This document shows positions 11,001 through 19,284 of a stretch of DNA of 64,000 bases, piece after piece (positions within the stretch are counted from its first letter, which is position 1; every line of letters starts with the position of its first letter). The notes under the pieces were generated by a model. That model made no database searches and was not told the origin of the DNA. It saw nothing but the letters and a program-made list of their open reading frames with translations. This DNA is from Micromonospora sp. MW-13. GTDB lineage: Bacteria; Actinomycetota; Actinomycetes; Mycobacteriales; Micromonosporaceae. The DNA lies in NCBI RefSeq assembly GCF_003434305.1, contig NZ_QKKX01000042.1, forward strand, positions 1 through 64,000, written 5' to 3'. The position numbers were made by a program, and so were the translations under genes.

Positions 11001-12400
11001 GCGGCAGCCGCCGGGTGGGCCGGGCGCAGGTCGAGTTCCACGCGGTCCTTGGCGCGCAGCGCGGCGGCGAGTTGCAGGGCGGGCAGGCGCGAGCCGCGCA
11101 TCCGCAGCCGGTAGCGGCTGAGCACGTTGGCCACGATCAGTTGTGCCTCCAGATAGAACAGGTGAATCCCCAGGCACTGGTGCGGCCCGCCGCCGAAGGG
11201 GAAGAACGCGTACCGGTGCCGGGCCCGGACCCGGTCCGGGGCGAACCGGTCCGGGTCGAAGACCCCGGGTCGCTCCCAGTAGCGTTCCAGCCGCTGGGTG
11301 ATCAGCGGGCTGACCAGCAGGGTCGCCCCGGCCTCCAGCTCCACCCCGCCGAGGGAGACCGGCCGGACCACCTGCCGGGGGGCCAGCCAGGCCACCGGGT
11401 AGAGCCGGATCAGCTCGTCCAGCACCATCCGGGTGTAGGTCAGCCGCGGCAGGTGTTCCGGGCCGACCCGGTCGCCGCCGACCACCTGGTCGATCTCCTC
11501 CTGCAGCCGGGCGGCGACCTCGGGCGAGCGTTCCAGGTGCGGCCAGAGCCAGGTCAGCACGTTGATGGTCGTCTCGGTGGTCACCGCGACCATCGCGACG
11601 GTGTCGTTGCGCACCTGCCGCTCGTCCATCGGCCGCCCGTCGTCCCTGGTCCCCCGCCACAGGGTGGAGATGACGTCGTCGCCGTGCGCGGCGGTGTCCC
11701 GCGCCGACCGGACGATGGGCACCAGCACGTCGTCGATCCGCCGGACGGCGTCGCGGAAGGTCCGGTCGCCCGGCATGGGCAGCGCCAACGGGGCGAACGG
11801 CACCAGCACCCGGGGGATGACCGAGGTGGCGATCGCGTCCTGGGCCTCGATGACGCGCAGCGCGTCGGGCACCGAGATGCGGTCGGCGAAGAACGCTTTC
11901 ATGATCGCCTGGCAGACGATCCGGGCCTGCTCGGCGCCGATGTCCACCGGGCGGCCGGCCCGGGCCGGGGCGTCCAACTCGGCGACCGCGTCGGCGACCG
12001 TGTCGGCGATCCCGCCCATCATCGCCTCGACCCGCCTGGCCGTGAACAGGGGTTGGAGGATGCGCCGACTGTCCGACCACACCGGACCGTCGCCGAGGAT
12101 GCCGTCGCCGAACAGCCGGCGCAGCGGGCCCCAGAACGGGCCGTCGCCGGCGCGGCCGAAGTTGTCGGCCCGGTCGCCCAGCACCTGCTGCACGTGGGCC
12201 GGGTCGGTCACCAGGTAGGGACGGAACGAGCCGAGGTTGAGCCGCACGACCTCGCCGGCGGCGCGCTCGCCGAACCCGAGCAGGGCTCGGACCGGGTCTC
12301 GTGCCAGGCCCGGCAGCACGTGCCACAGCGGAACGGATCTCGCTCGCCGGGCGCGGGCCGGGACGGTGTGCGGGGTTGCCACGGGTGGTTGAGCTCCCAT
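10997..12400 (-). CDS. Cytochrome P450
   Basis: 467-residue P450 with all main landmarks: haem loop FPFGGGPHQCLG (about residue 410), the ExxR pair in ELIRLYP (about 345) and the PERF-type region DPDRFAPDRV. The I-helix reads VAVTTETT, where the usual A/G-G-x-x-T lacks the Gly, so proton delivery may be unusual. No membrane anchor is visible, so it is soluble and needs separate ferredoxin partners, none of which is encoded here. As first gene of the P450-class I-class II operon it is the likely oxidase of the diterpene. The ATG at 12400 lacks a strong Shine-Dalgarno; a GTG about 18 bases later is possible. Confidence 0.93.
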   Translation of the reverse strand: MGAQPPVATPHTVPARARRARSVPLWHVLPGLARDPVRALLGFGERAAGEVVRLNLGSFRPYLVTDPAHVQQVLGDRADNFGRAGDGPFWGPLRRLFGDGILGDGPVWSDSRRILQPLFTARRVEAMMGGIADTVADAVAELDAPARAGRPVDIGAEQARIVCQAIMKAFFADRISVPDALRVIEAQDAIATSVIPRVLVPFAPLALPMPGDRTFRDAVRRIDDVLVPIVRSARDTAAHGDDVISTLWRGTRDDGRPMDERQVRNDTVAMVAVTTETTINVLTWLWPHLERSPEVAARLQEEIDQVVGGDRVGPEHLPRLTYTRMVLDELIRLYPVAWLAPRQVVRPVSLGGVELEAGATLLVSPLITQRLERYWERPGVFDPDRFAPDRVRARHRYAFFPFGGGPHQCLGIHLFYLEAQLIVANVLSRYRLRMRGSRLPALQLAAALRAKDRVELDLRPAHPAAAA

Positions 12401-12490
12401 TGTCGCAGTGCGTCGCGGGACGACTGTGCAAAGTCACGGTCCGCCCGAGCATGCCATTGAGCAGGTCAACTTCTCCAGAGGCAAGGGGAG

Positions 12491-12524
12491 AAATTTTCGC
12501 GGGCGAAATTTGTGAGCTCCACAA
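12491..12524. promoter_or_regulatory. AT-rich inverted repeats upstream of the terpene operon
   Basis: Two inverted repeats sit side by side in an unusually AT-rich spot: AAATTTTCGC/GCGAAATTT around 12491-12511 and TTGTG-n5-CACAA at 12510-12524. They lie 91-124 bp upstream of the P450 start in the only sizeable gap before the operon. They look like operator sites; the binding protein is unknown. Confidence 0.45.
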
Positions 12525-12543
12525 GGGATCCGGCGCGGGCCTC

Positions 12544-13461
12544 CTACCAGGGCAGATCCCGCCGGCAGCGCCACTGGTCGGCGACCGGCCGGAAGCCGAG
12601 CCAGGCGTTGAGGCCGAGCATCGCGTCGTTGCCGGCGTCGTTGACCGTCACCGCGTGGCGGAACCCGGCCGCCCGAGCCCTGGTCAGCGCGGTGTGCTTG
12701 ACGAGCCGGGCCAGGCCACGCCGCCGGCACGCCCGCCGGGTGCCGGTCATCCCGCACTGGTACCGGCCCCGGCCGTCGGTCAGCGCCACGGTGAACGCGG
12801 CCACCTCGCCGTCCACCACGGCCACCGTGGTCAGCGCCCGGTCCAGGTCGGGGCGGTCCCAGTAGGCGACCAACCAGTCGGCGTACCCGATCTCGTCCAT
12901 CCCGACCTCGCCCGGCTCGTCGCGCGCCGCGTCCAGGTCGGCCGCGTACAGCGGGCGCGGGTCGGGCAGGTCGGCGGCGCTGAGCACCCGGACGCCCCGC
13001 GCCGGTACCGGCGCCGGGGGCAGCGGTGCCGCCAGGTCACGGACCAGCAGCCGGGAGCGCCGGCCCGGCCGGTAGCCGCGCCGACCGGCGAAGGCCAGGT
13101 CCGCCGGCACGTCGGCGACCGTCGCGTACGCCGTCCGGACGCCGAGCCCGGCCAGCCGACGCTCGGCGGTGGCGAGCAGGGCCGACCCGGCCCCCCGACC
13201 CCGCCGCTCCGGCCGCACCGCCAGGTTGACGAACCCCAGCCCGGGCTCGGCGCTCTCGGACAGCAGCCCGGTACGCGCCAGCCCGACCGGCACGCCGTCG
13301 ACCTCGGCCACCAAAGCGCCGAACCGCTCGGCGGCCCGGACACCGCTGACCTGCCAGCGGATCAGCTCAGGGGTGGCCACCAGGTGCGGCTGGGTCACCC
13401 GGAGCACCTCGACGGCGGCGCCGGTGTCGGCGTCGGCGAACGGCCGGACGGTGAGCGTCAT
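12544..13461 (-). CDS. Tandem-domain GNAT acetyltransferase
   Basis: 305 residues forming two GNAT folds. The first (about 5-150) has the acetyl-CoA loop VRPERRGRGAGSALL; the second (about 160-305) has a matching TGTRRACRRRGLARLVK loop and the end motif NDAMLGLNAWLGFRP. Double-GNAT proteins of this length in actinomycetes acylate small molecules or antibiotics, but the acceptor cannot be told from sequence. The ATG at 13461 is preferred because the protein then starts MTLTVRPFADAD, a normal GNAT first strand. It is divergent from the DUF2630 gene and on the same strand as the terpene operon, but separated by the palindromes, so it is probably not part of it. Confidence 0.88.
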   Translation of the reverse strand: MTLTVRPFADADTGAAVEVLRVTQPHLVATPELIRWQVSGVRAAERFGALVAEVDGVPVGLARTGLLSESAEPGLGFVNLAVRPERRGRGAGSALLATAERRLAGLGVRTAYATVADVPADLAFAGRRGYRPGRRSRLLVRDLAAPLPPAPVPARGVRVLSAADLPDPRPLYAADLDAARDEPGEVGMDEIGYADWLVAYWDRPDLDRALTTVAVVDGEVAAFTVALTDGRGRYQCGMTGTRRACRRRGLARLVKHTALTRARAAGFRHAVTVNDAGNDAMLGLNAWLGFRPVADQWRCRRDLPW

Positions 13462-13565
13462 GGCGTGGCAACGTACCGCAGCAGCCCGGCCGGCGCGACA
13501 GCTTTCGGCGGGCCGGCGCGCGGGAGAAGCGGGCGCGCCCCCAGCCGCTGTGCCAGGCTCAGGGC

Positions 13566-13811
13566 ATGGACGACAAGACCATCCTGAACCGGATCTCCGA
13601 GCTGGTCGACGAGGAGCACCGGCTCCGCTCGACCGCGCAGGCCCGCGAGTCCGGCACCGAGGGCGACCAGGACCGGCTGCGCGAGCTGGAGGAGTCCCTG
13701 GACCAGTGCTGGGACCTGCTGCGCCGGCGGCGGGCCGCGCGCGAGACCCACGGCGACCCCGACGCCCAGGGGGTACGCCCCAGGCCGGAGGTGGAGCGGT
13801 ACCTGCAGTAG
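13566..13811 (+). CDS. DUF2630 family protein
   Basis: 81 residues, highly charged, predicted all-helical (MDDKTILNRISELVDEEHRL and RLRELEESLDQCWDLLRRRR). It matches the DUF2630 family of small actinobacterial proteins whose function is unknown. The length is standard. It is divergent from the GNAT gene and convergent with the RIO kinase, and is followed after 6 bp by a hairpin terminator. Confidence 0.88.
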   Translation: MDDKTILNRISELVDEEHRLRSTAQARESGTEGDQDRLRELEESLDQCWDLLRRRRAARETHGDPDAQGVRPRPEVERYLQ

Positions 13812-13817
13812 CCGACG

Positions 13818-13849
13818 CCGGGGACGGACGGCGCACCGCCCGTCCCCGG
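13818..13849. terminator. Terminator between convergent genes
   Basis: A 14-bp stem with one mismatch (13818-13831 with 13836-13849) and a CGCA loop between the ends of the DUF2630 and RIO kinase genes. It can serve both strands. Confidence 0.7.
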
Positions 13850-13862
13850 GCCGACGGCCGGC

Positions 13863-14816
13863 TCAGCGGATGCCGGCCTCGCGCAGCAGCAGCCCGGTCA
13901 GGGCGGCCGGGTCGGTTCGCTCCGCCGGCAGGCCGCGTGCCGTGAACCAGGTCGCCACCACCCGGACGTCCCGGGCCAGGAACTCCGGGCCCTGCGGGTT
14001 GGCCACCACGTCCACCACCTGCGGCAGGTCGATCATGACCAGCCGCCCGTCGTGCACCAGCAGGTTGTACGGGGACAGGTCACCGTGGGCGTGCCCGGCC
14101 CGGGCCAGCACCACCAGGGCGTCGACCAGTTGCTCCCACAGGGAGCGCAGCTCGGCCGGCTCGGGGCGGCACTGGGCCAGCCGGGGCGCCGCCCGCCCCT
14201 CGGCCGGGTCCCCCACGAACTCCAGCATCAGCTCGGTGCCGATCAGCTGCACCGGGTACGGCACGGCGATCCGGCCGTGCGCCGCGCCGATCTCCCAGAG
14301 CCGGGACAGGGCGGCGAACTCGGCGGCGGCCCACTGCCCGGCGATCATCTGCCGGCCGAACGCGGTCCGCCCGGCCATCGCCCGGTTCTCCCGGGACCGG
14401 CGCACCCGGCGGCCCTCCAGGTAGCCCGCGTCCCGGTGGAACAGCCGGTGCTGGGCGTCCCGGTAGCGCTTGACCGCCAGCAGGCAGGACCGGTCGGTCT
14501 CCGGCACGGCACGGCGGACCAGGTGGACGTCCGCCTCCTTGCCGGTCTTGAGCACGCCCAGCTCGGTGTCCCGGGCGGCCAGCTCGGTGACCAGCCAGGC
14601 CGGGTGCGGCTCGGGGCCGTGCACCGCCCGGTCCCAGCTCGACCAGGCGTCGTTCGGGGCGTGGTCGCCGGAGGCGTCGTCGTCGGGGGTGTTCTCCGGG
14701 TCGGTCAGGACCGGCTCGGCGGGCCGGCCCCGCTTCAGGAACTGCGGTTCGTCGTCGTCGAAGCGGCTCTTGCCGCGGGTCCGGCGCCCGCGCGCCGGGA
14801 AGTCATCGTCACGCAC
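13863..14816 (-). CDS. RIO1-type serine protein kinase
   Basis: 317 residues. The RIO kinase core follows a polar N-terminus of about 85 residues: ATP loop GVLKTGKEADVHLV, catalytic Lys in LLAVKRYR, catalytic loop HGDLSPYNLLV and metal-binding Asp in MIDLPQVVDVV. RIO kinases/ATPases are best known in ribosome maturation in eukaryotes and archaea; actinobacterial members have no settled role. The GTG at 14816 gives an N-terminus MRDDDFPARGRRTRGKSRF like relatives; a longer in-frame reading to 14924 is possible but adds atypical sequence. The 216-bp gap upstream to the HAD gene shows no other gene. Confidence 0.88.
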   Translation of the reverse strand: MRDDDFPARGRRTRGKSRFDDDEPQFLKRGRPAEPVLTDPENTPDDDASGDHAPNDAWSSWDRAVHGPEPHPAWLVTELAARDTELGVLKTGKEADVHLVRRAVPETDRSCLLAVKRYRDAQHRLFHRDAGYLEGRRVRRSRENRAMAGRTAFGRQMIAGQWAAAEFAALSRLWEIGAAHGRIAVPYPVQLIGTELMLEFVGDPAEGRAAPRLAQCRPEPAELRSLWEQLVDALVVLARAGHAHGDLSPYNLLVHDGRLVMIDLPQVVDVVANPQGPEFLARDVRVVATWFTARGLPAERTDPAALTGLLLREAGIR

Positions 14817-15032
14817 TGTGCTGGTGATCCCTTGATCGAGGCTGGTGGAGGCAGGTGGAAACGCCCTGCAAAGACGGCCATGACCGACCTCCTTCTCCTC
14901 GACCGGGAGCACCCGGCTGCGCACTCGCGCGGCACCATGCTCGACCGCGCCGACCCGGCCCGCAACCGATTTACCCGCCCGCCACCGCTACGCGACGACC
15001 GCCGGCGCGTCCGCGCCGGCGCGGCGCGGGGC

Positions 15033-15677
15033 TCAGGCGGCGAGCACCGCGGCGACGGCGGCGATCAGGCCGTCGACCGTGTACGTCGGGGCGAAGCGGC
15101 TGTCCGTCCAGGCCCGGCCCCGGTGCAGCCAGACGCTGGGCAGGCCCACCGCCGCCGCCCCGCCGATGTCCGCCTCCGGGCTGTCCCCCACCACCCAGGC
15201 GCCGCGCAACGGCATCCGGACCCGCCGGGCCGCCAGCGCGAAGATCCTCGGGTTGGGCTTGCTGACCCCGGCCTCCTCGGAGATCACCCAGTCGGCGACG
15301 TACCGGTCCAGGCCGGTGCGGCGGATCATCGCGTCCTGCTGGCGCACGGCCCCGTTGCTGACCACCACCGGCACCCAGCCGGCCCCGTCGGCGATGCGCA
15401 GCGCGCAGGCCACCAGCGGGTCGAGCCGGCTGTTGGCCAGCACCCCGGCGTGCAGTTCCTCCACCAGGTCGATCGAGGGGATGAGCAGCCCGTACCGGTC
15501 CCGGATCGCGTCCGCGACGTCCCAGCGTTCGGTCAGCCCGTCGGCGTCGATGGAGAGCAGCCAGTCGATGTCGGTGGCCGGGGCGCCGACGCCGTCGAGA
15601 AAGCGCTCGCCCCAGGCGCGGAACGGACCGGCCCGGTCGAGCAGGGTGTTGTCCAGGTCCAGCAGGAGCAGCGACAC
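15033..15677 (-). CDS. HAD-superfamily hydrolase
   Basis: 214 residues with all four HAD motifs: DLDNTLLD at the N-terminus (Asp nucleophile), S in VVVSNG (about 110), K in VSKPNPRIF (about 142) and GDSPEADIGG (about 168). A helical C1 cap sits between motifs I and II. By family it removes a phosphate or a similar leaving group from a small metabolite in the cytoplasm; the substrate is not predictable. It uses a GTG start at 15677. The next gene upstream on the same strand is the nitrilase-family hydrolase, 65 bp away. Confidence 0.92.
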   Translation of the reverse strand: MSLLLLDLDNTLLDRAGPFRAWGERFLDGVGAPATDIDWLLSIDADGLTERWDVADAIRDRYGLLIPSIDLVEELHAGVLANSRLDPLVACALRIADGAGWVPVVVSNGAVRQQDAMIRRTGLDRYVADWVISEEAGVSKPNPRIFALAARRVRMPLRGAWVVGDSPEADIGGAAAVGLPSVWLHRGRAWTDSRFAPTYTVDGLIAAVAAVLAA

Positions 15678-15742
15678 TCGGGCACCTTAAGGCAGACGAG
15701 CCGCCGTCCGACAGGGCCAGCCCACGACGACCTCGACCAGAG

Positions 15743-16609
15743 TCAGCCGCGCAGCGCCGCGCGGGCCGCCCCGGCGTCGGCGGGACGGTCGACCAACATC
15801 GAGTGCGCCGCCCGGGTGGCCGCGAGCACCGCCGGGTCGAGAACGGCCACCAGCACGTCCTCACCGGTGTCCGCACCCCTGGCCAGCGGCTGGCCCTGCG
15901 GGTCGTAGACCGCCGCGCCGCCGTTGAACCGCCACGGGTCCGCGCCGTCGACGGCGTTGGCGAACACGACGAACATGGTGTTGTCCAGGGCCCGGGCCGC
16001 GTAGTAGAGGTCCCTGCGGTGCGCGGAGCCGGCGAGGTAAGCGCTCGGGCAGAGGTAGCCGTGCGCCCCGTCGGACGCGGCGGCGCGGCCGTGCTCGGGG
16101 AAGCAGCCGTCGTAGCAGATGCCCAGGCCGAACCGCCAGTCGTCGACCAGCAGGGTCGCCCCGCGCCGGCCGGGCTGGAACAACTCGCGCTCGTCGCCCC
16201 AGAGCTGCTGCTTGTCGTACGCCGCGTGGGCGACGCCGGCGCGGTCGACGACCAGGGCGCAGATGGTCCGCCGGCCGTCCGGGTGCCGGACCGCCGCGCC
16301 GACCACCACGACCGCCGCGCCGTCTCGGGCGGCGGCCCGCAGCGGGTCGAGCCGGGCGTCGGGCACCGTGCCGTCCCCGGCCGCCGCGAGGTCGGTGCCG
16401 GCCGGATCGGCGGCCAGCGCCGGCAGATGGTACCCGGGCAGGAACAGCTCAGGCAGCACCACCACCCGCGCGCCCTCGGCGACGGCCCGGCCGGTGAGCC
16501 GGGCGGCGGCGACGGCGTTGCCGGCGACGTCCCCGGGCACCGGGTCGGCCTGGACGGCCGCCACGGTCAGCGGCGCGGCGGGCGGGGCGGGGGTGGTGGG
16601 CGGTGTCAC
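15743..16609 (-). CDS. Carbon-nitrogen hydrolase (nitrilase superfamily)
   Basis: About 288 residues with the nitrilase catalytic triad: Glu in LPELFLPGYH, Lys in YDKQQLW and Cys in GICYDGCFPE. The fold motif MFVVFANAVDG follows. Enzymes of this branch hydrolyse amides or N-carbamoyl compounds. I chose the GTG at 16609, which begins just before the conserved first strand LTVAAVQADPVPGD; a longer frame to 16738 would overlap the acnR promoter and operator. No clear Shine-Dalgarno is visible at either start. It is divergent from acnR. Confidence 0.87.
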   Translation of the reverse strand: MTPPTTPAPPAAPLTVAAVQADPVPGDVAGNAVAAARLTGRAVAEGARVVVLPELFLPGYHLPALAADPAGTDLAAAGDGTVPDARLDPLRAAARDGAAVVVVGAAVRHPDGRRTICALVVDRAGVAHAAYDKQQLWGDERELFQPGRRGATLLVDDWRFGLGICYDGCFPEHGRAAASDGAHGYLCPSAYLAGSAHRRDLYYAARALDNTMFVVFANAVDGADPWRFNGGAAVYDPQGQPLARGADTGEDVLVAVLDPAVLAATRAAHSMLVDRPADAGAARAALRG

Positions 16610-16703
16610 CGGGCGATCGTAGCCGGCCACCGGGCGGCCGATCACCGCGTGCCGCCCCGCCGGGACCGGTCGCCGCAGCCGGTGCCGTCCCGACACGGGT
16701 TCC

Positions 16704-16748
16704 AAGCCGTACGTACGGTTTGCAGAGCGTCCGGGCACCTGACACGAT
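16704..16748 (+). promoter_or_regulatory. acnR operator and promoter
   Basis: AAGCCGTACGTACGGTTT (16704-16721) is a palindrome with a perfect 12-bp core. It overlaps the -35 candidate TTGCAG (16720-16725), followed by a 17-bp spacer and CACGAT (16743-16748). The -10 ends 6 nt before the GTG of acnR, as in leaderless mRNAs. The near-identical site in front of acnA (1082-1099) has the same position relative to its -35 box. Autoregulation is inferred. Confidence 0.68.
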
Positions 16749-16754
16749 CGTGCT

Positions 16755-17327
16755 GTGCCCAGAGTAAGTCAGGACCAGCTCGACGCCCGCCGGCAGGAGA
16801 TCCTCGCCGCCGCCCGGGCGTGTTTCGCCCGGCACGGGTACGAGGGCGCCACGGTGCGGCGGCTGGAGGAGGCCACCGGACTCTCCCGGGGCGCCATCTT
16901 CCACCACTTCCGGGACAAGGACTCGCTCTTCCTGGCCGTGGCCGAGGACGACGCGGCGGCGATGGTGGAGACGGTTGCCCGCAACGGCCTGGTCCAGGTG
17001 ATGCGGGACCTGCTGGCCCGGGCCGTCTCGCCCGACACCACCGGCTGGCTGGGCAGCCAGTTGGAGGTGTCCCGGCGGCTGCGCACCGACCCCGCGTTCG
17101 CCCGGCGCTGGGCCGAGCGTTCCGCCGCCATCGCCGAGGCCACCCGGGAGCGGCTGGCCCGCCAGCGGGAGGCCGGCGTGCTCCGCGAGGACGTACCGAT
17201 CGACGTGCTGGCCCAGTTCCTCGAACTCGCCTACGACGGCCTGGTGCTGCACCTGGCGATGGGGCGCCCGGCCGGCGACCTGGGCCCGGTGCTCGACCTG
17301 GTCGAGGAGGCCGTCCGCCGCCGCTGA
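16755..17327 (+). CDS. acnR: TetR-family regulator, AcnR homologue
   Basis: 190 residues. The N-terminal helix-turn-helix reads CFARHGYEGATVRRLEEATG then LSRGAIFHHFRDKDSLFLA. This region, and the following RNGLVQVMRDLL and QLEVSRRLRTDPAF, agree closely with what I remember of Corynebacterium glutamicum AcnR, the repressor of aconitase. There acnR lies next to acn; here it is 12.7 kb downstream, but the two genes share an 18-bp operator. It likely represses acnA and itself, responding to citrate/isocitrate-type ligands as described for the Corynebacterium protein. The GTG start at 16755 fits a leaderless promoter. The MNIO cassette follows on the same strand 113 bp later. Confidence 0.87.
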   Translation: MPRVSQDQLDARRQEILAAARACFARHGYEGATVRRLEEATGLSRGAIFHHFRDKDSLFLAVAEDDAAAMVETVARNGLVQVMRDLLARAVSPDTTGWLGSQLEVSRRLRTDPAFARRWAERSAAIAEATRERLARQREAGVLREDVPIDVLAQFLELAYDGLVLHLAMGRPAGDLGPVLDLVEEAVRRR

Positions 17328-17440
17328 CCGGTGCCCGCCCGACCCGTCTCGGTCCGGTAACTGCGCCCCCGGCCGTGGCCCGGCGTGGCGAGCCTGTTCC
17401 ACAATGGGTTCGCGTTCCCCTCGCGCGACAGGAGAGCAGC

Positions 17441-18376
17441 ATGACCGTCCTCGCGGCGCCCGGCGACACCTGGGGCATCTCCGGACCCACCTTCCTCAGG
17501 GTCTACCTGCTGGCGGCCCTCGTCGTCGTCGCCGGCTCGATCATGCACCGGCGCCGGCTCCTCGCCGGGCCCCCGGCCACCAGCGTCGGCCAGCTCGGCC
17601 CCCAGCAGGTGGCCTTCCTCAACGGCGGCAACCAGCTCGCGATCTGGACCTCGCTCGGCGGGCTGCGCGGCACCGGGGTCGTCGGCGTCAAACCCGACCG
17701 GCGGCTGGCGGTCGGCGGCCAACTGCCGGCCGGGGCCACCCCGCTGGACCGGGCGGTCCACCACGCCGCCAGCCGCAACCTGTACGCCCGCGAGCTGGGC
17801 CGCGACGGGTGGGTGCTGCGGGCCCTCGAACAGCTTCGCGACGACCTGCAGCGGCAGGGCCTGGCGCTGACGCCGGCGCAGCGGTTCTCCGCCCGGCGCG
17901 GGTCGTTCATGCTGCTCTCGCTCGTCCTGCTCGGCGTGGTCCGGGTCGTCGCCGGGCTGGCCAACGACCGCCCGGTCGGCTTCCTGATCCTCGCCCTTGC
18001 CCCACTGGCGGTCGCCGCCGTGCTGATCGCCCGGGTGCCCTGGCGGACCCGGGCCGCCGACGTCGCCCTGCGCGAGCTGCGCCGGCGCAACCTGCACCTC
18101 GCCCCCACGTCCGCTCCCGCCTACGCCACCTACGGAGCAGCCGGCGCGGCGCTGGGCGTCGCCCTGTTCGGCACCGCCTCGCTCTGGGCGATGGACCCGG
18201 GCTTCGCCGAGCAGGCCGAGATCCAGCGGCAGGCGCTCTCCAGCGGCGGCACCTCCAGCGGCGGCACCTCGTGCGGCGGCGGCTCCAGTGGCGGCGGGGA
18301 CGGCGGCGGGGGCGGATGCGGCGGCGGAGGCGGGGGCGGATGCGGCGGCGGGTGCGGGGGCGGATGCGGCGGATGA
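17441..18376 (+). CDS. TIGR04222-type membrane protein with Gly/Cys-only tail
   Basis: 311 residues. About four membrane helices are predicted near residues 18-36, 155-178, 178-203 and 228-250, with a cytoplasmic-looking region between the first two (LDRAVHHAASRNLYARELG). The last 45 residues (267-311) are almost only Gly, Ser and Thr plus five Cys spaced in Gly runs; there is no other Cys in the protein. This architecture matches what I know as TIGR04222 membrane proteins. The next gene, overlapping in ATGA, is a DUF692/MNIO enzyme that by family modifies Cys residues in peptides, so the tail is a plausible substrate. ATG with GGAG about 7 nt upstream. The function of the finished protein is unknown. 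Confidence 0.85.
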   Translation: MTVLAAPGDTWGISGPTFLRVYLLAALVVVAGSIMHRRRLLAGPPATSVGQLGPQQVAFLNGGNQLAIWTSLGGLRGTGVVGVKPDRRLAVGGQLPAGATPLDRAVHHAASRNLYARELGRDGWVLRALEQLRDDLQRQGLALTPAQRFSARRGSFMLLSLVLLGVVRVVAGLANDRPVGFLILALAPLAVAAVLIARVPWRTRAADVALRELRRRNLHLAPTSAPAYATYGAAGAALGVALFGTASLWAMDPGFAEQAEIQRQALSSGGTSSGGTSCGGGSSGGGDGGGGGCGGGGGGGCGGGCGGGCGG

Positions 18377-19284
18377 CCGGCCCGGGAACCGCCACGACCG
18401 GCCCGGATGCCGGGGCTGCCGGCGCGGGCCGGGCCGGGGCCGGCGCGGGCGAGGTGGCCGGGGCCAGCCCGGGTCCGGCCGGGGTCGGCATCGGCTGGCG
18501 GCCGGAGATCGGCGGCTTCGTCGCCGACCTGCCGGGGCTGCGGTTCGTCGAGGTGGTGGCGGAGACCCTCGCACCGCACGGGCCGCCGCCGGCCGGGCTC
18601 GCCGAGCTGGTCGAACGCGGTGTCACCGTCGTACCGCACGGGGTGAAGCTCTCCCTCGGCGGCGCGGAGCCGGTCGATCCGGCCCGGGTGTCCCACCTGG
18701 CGCGGGTGGCCGAGCTGGTCGGGGCGCCGCTGGTCAGCGAGCACATCGCCTTCGTCCGGGCCGGCGGGGTGGAGGCCGGTCACCTGCTGCCGCTGCCGCG
18801 CAGCCGGGAGGCCGTCGCCGCGGTGGTGGCCAACGTCCGCCGGGCGCAGGCCGAGCTACCGGTGCCGCTGGCGCTGGAGCCGATCGCGGCACTGTTCGAC
18901 TGGCCGGACGACGAGCTGGACGAGGCGGACTTCCTCACCGAGATCCTGGACGCCACCGGCGCGACGCTGCTGCTGGACATCGCCAACGTGCACGCCAACG
19001 CGCGCAACCGGGGCACGGACCCGCTCGCCCTGCTGGACCGGCTGCCACTGGGCCGGGTCGCGTACGTGCACGTCGCCGGCGGCGCCGAGCAGGGCGGCTT
19101 CTACCACGACACGCACACTCACCCGGTGCCGCCGGTCGTGCTCGACCTGGTCGGCGAGTTGTGCGCCCGGCACCGTCCGCCGGCGCTGCTGCTGGAGCGC
19201 GACGGCCACTGGCCGCCCGCGCCGGAGCTGCGCGCCGAGCTGGACGCGATCGCCGCCGCCTCCGGGTACCCGGTGGTGACGTGA
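18373..19284 (+). CDS. DUF692 / multinuclear non-haem iron oxidase (MNIO)
   Basis: About 303 residues with a TIM-barrel fold of the DUF692 family. Candidate metal ligands are visible in order: H in SEHIAF (about 122), E in ALEPI (168), D/N in DIANVHANARN (201), H in HVAGG (232), H's in DTHTHP (245) and E in LERDGHW (273). Characterised members such as MbnB and TglH use two or three irons to oxidise Cys in a peptide, making oxazolone-thioamide or related groups, and need a partner protein. Here the start overlaps the membrane-protein stop (ATGA) and its stop overlaps the next start (GTGA), so the three genes are translationally coupled. The first 35 residues are low-complexity Gly/Ala. Confidence 0.88.
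   Translation: MTGPGTATTGPDAGAAGAGRAGAGAGEVAGASPGPAGVGIGWRPEIGGFVADLPGLRFVEVVAETLAPHGPPPAGLAELVERGVTVVPHGVKLSLGGAEPVDPARVSHLARVAELVGAPLVSEHIAFVRAGGVEAGHLLPLPRSREAVAAVVANVRRAQAELPVPLALEPIAALFDWPDDELDEADFLTEILDATGATLLLDIANVHANARNRGTDPLALLDRLPLGRVAYVHVAGGAEQGGFYHDTHTHPVPPVVLDLVGELCARHRPPALLLERDGHWPPAPELRAELDAIAAASGYPVVT

Noticed and set aside
10086..12524. An apparent 812-residue fusion of the class I terpene synthase with an N-terminal region
   Set aside because: The N-terminal part is a shadow of the P450 gene in another frame. The synthase starts at the GTG at 11000, overlapping the P450 stop.
14880..15010. A plus-strand start (MTDLLLLDREHP) between the RIO kinase and HAD genes
   Set aside because: The frame continues antisense through the whole HAD gene and has no ribosome site or recognisable product.
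18240..18376. The CGG-rich run at the end of the membrane-protein gene as a non-coding simple repeat
   Set aside because: It stays in frame to a proper stop, keeps five TGC codons among Gly codons and overlaps the next start. It is the coding tail of the protein.
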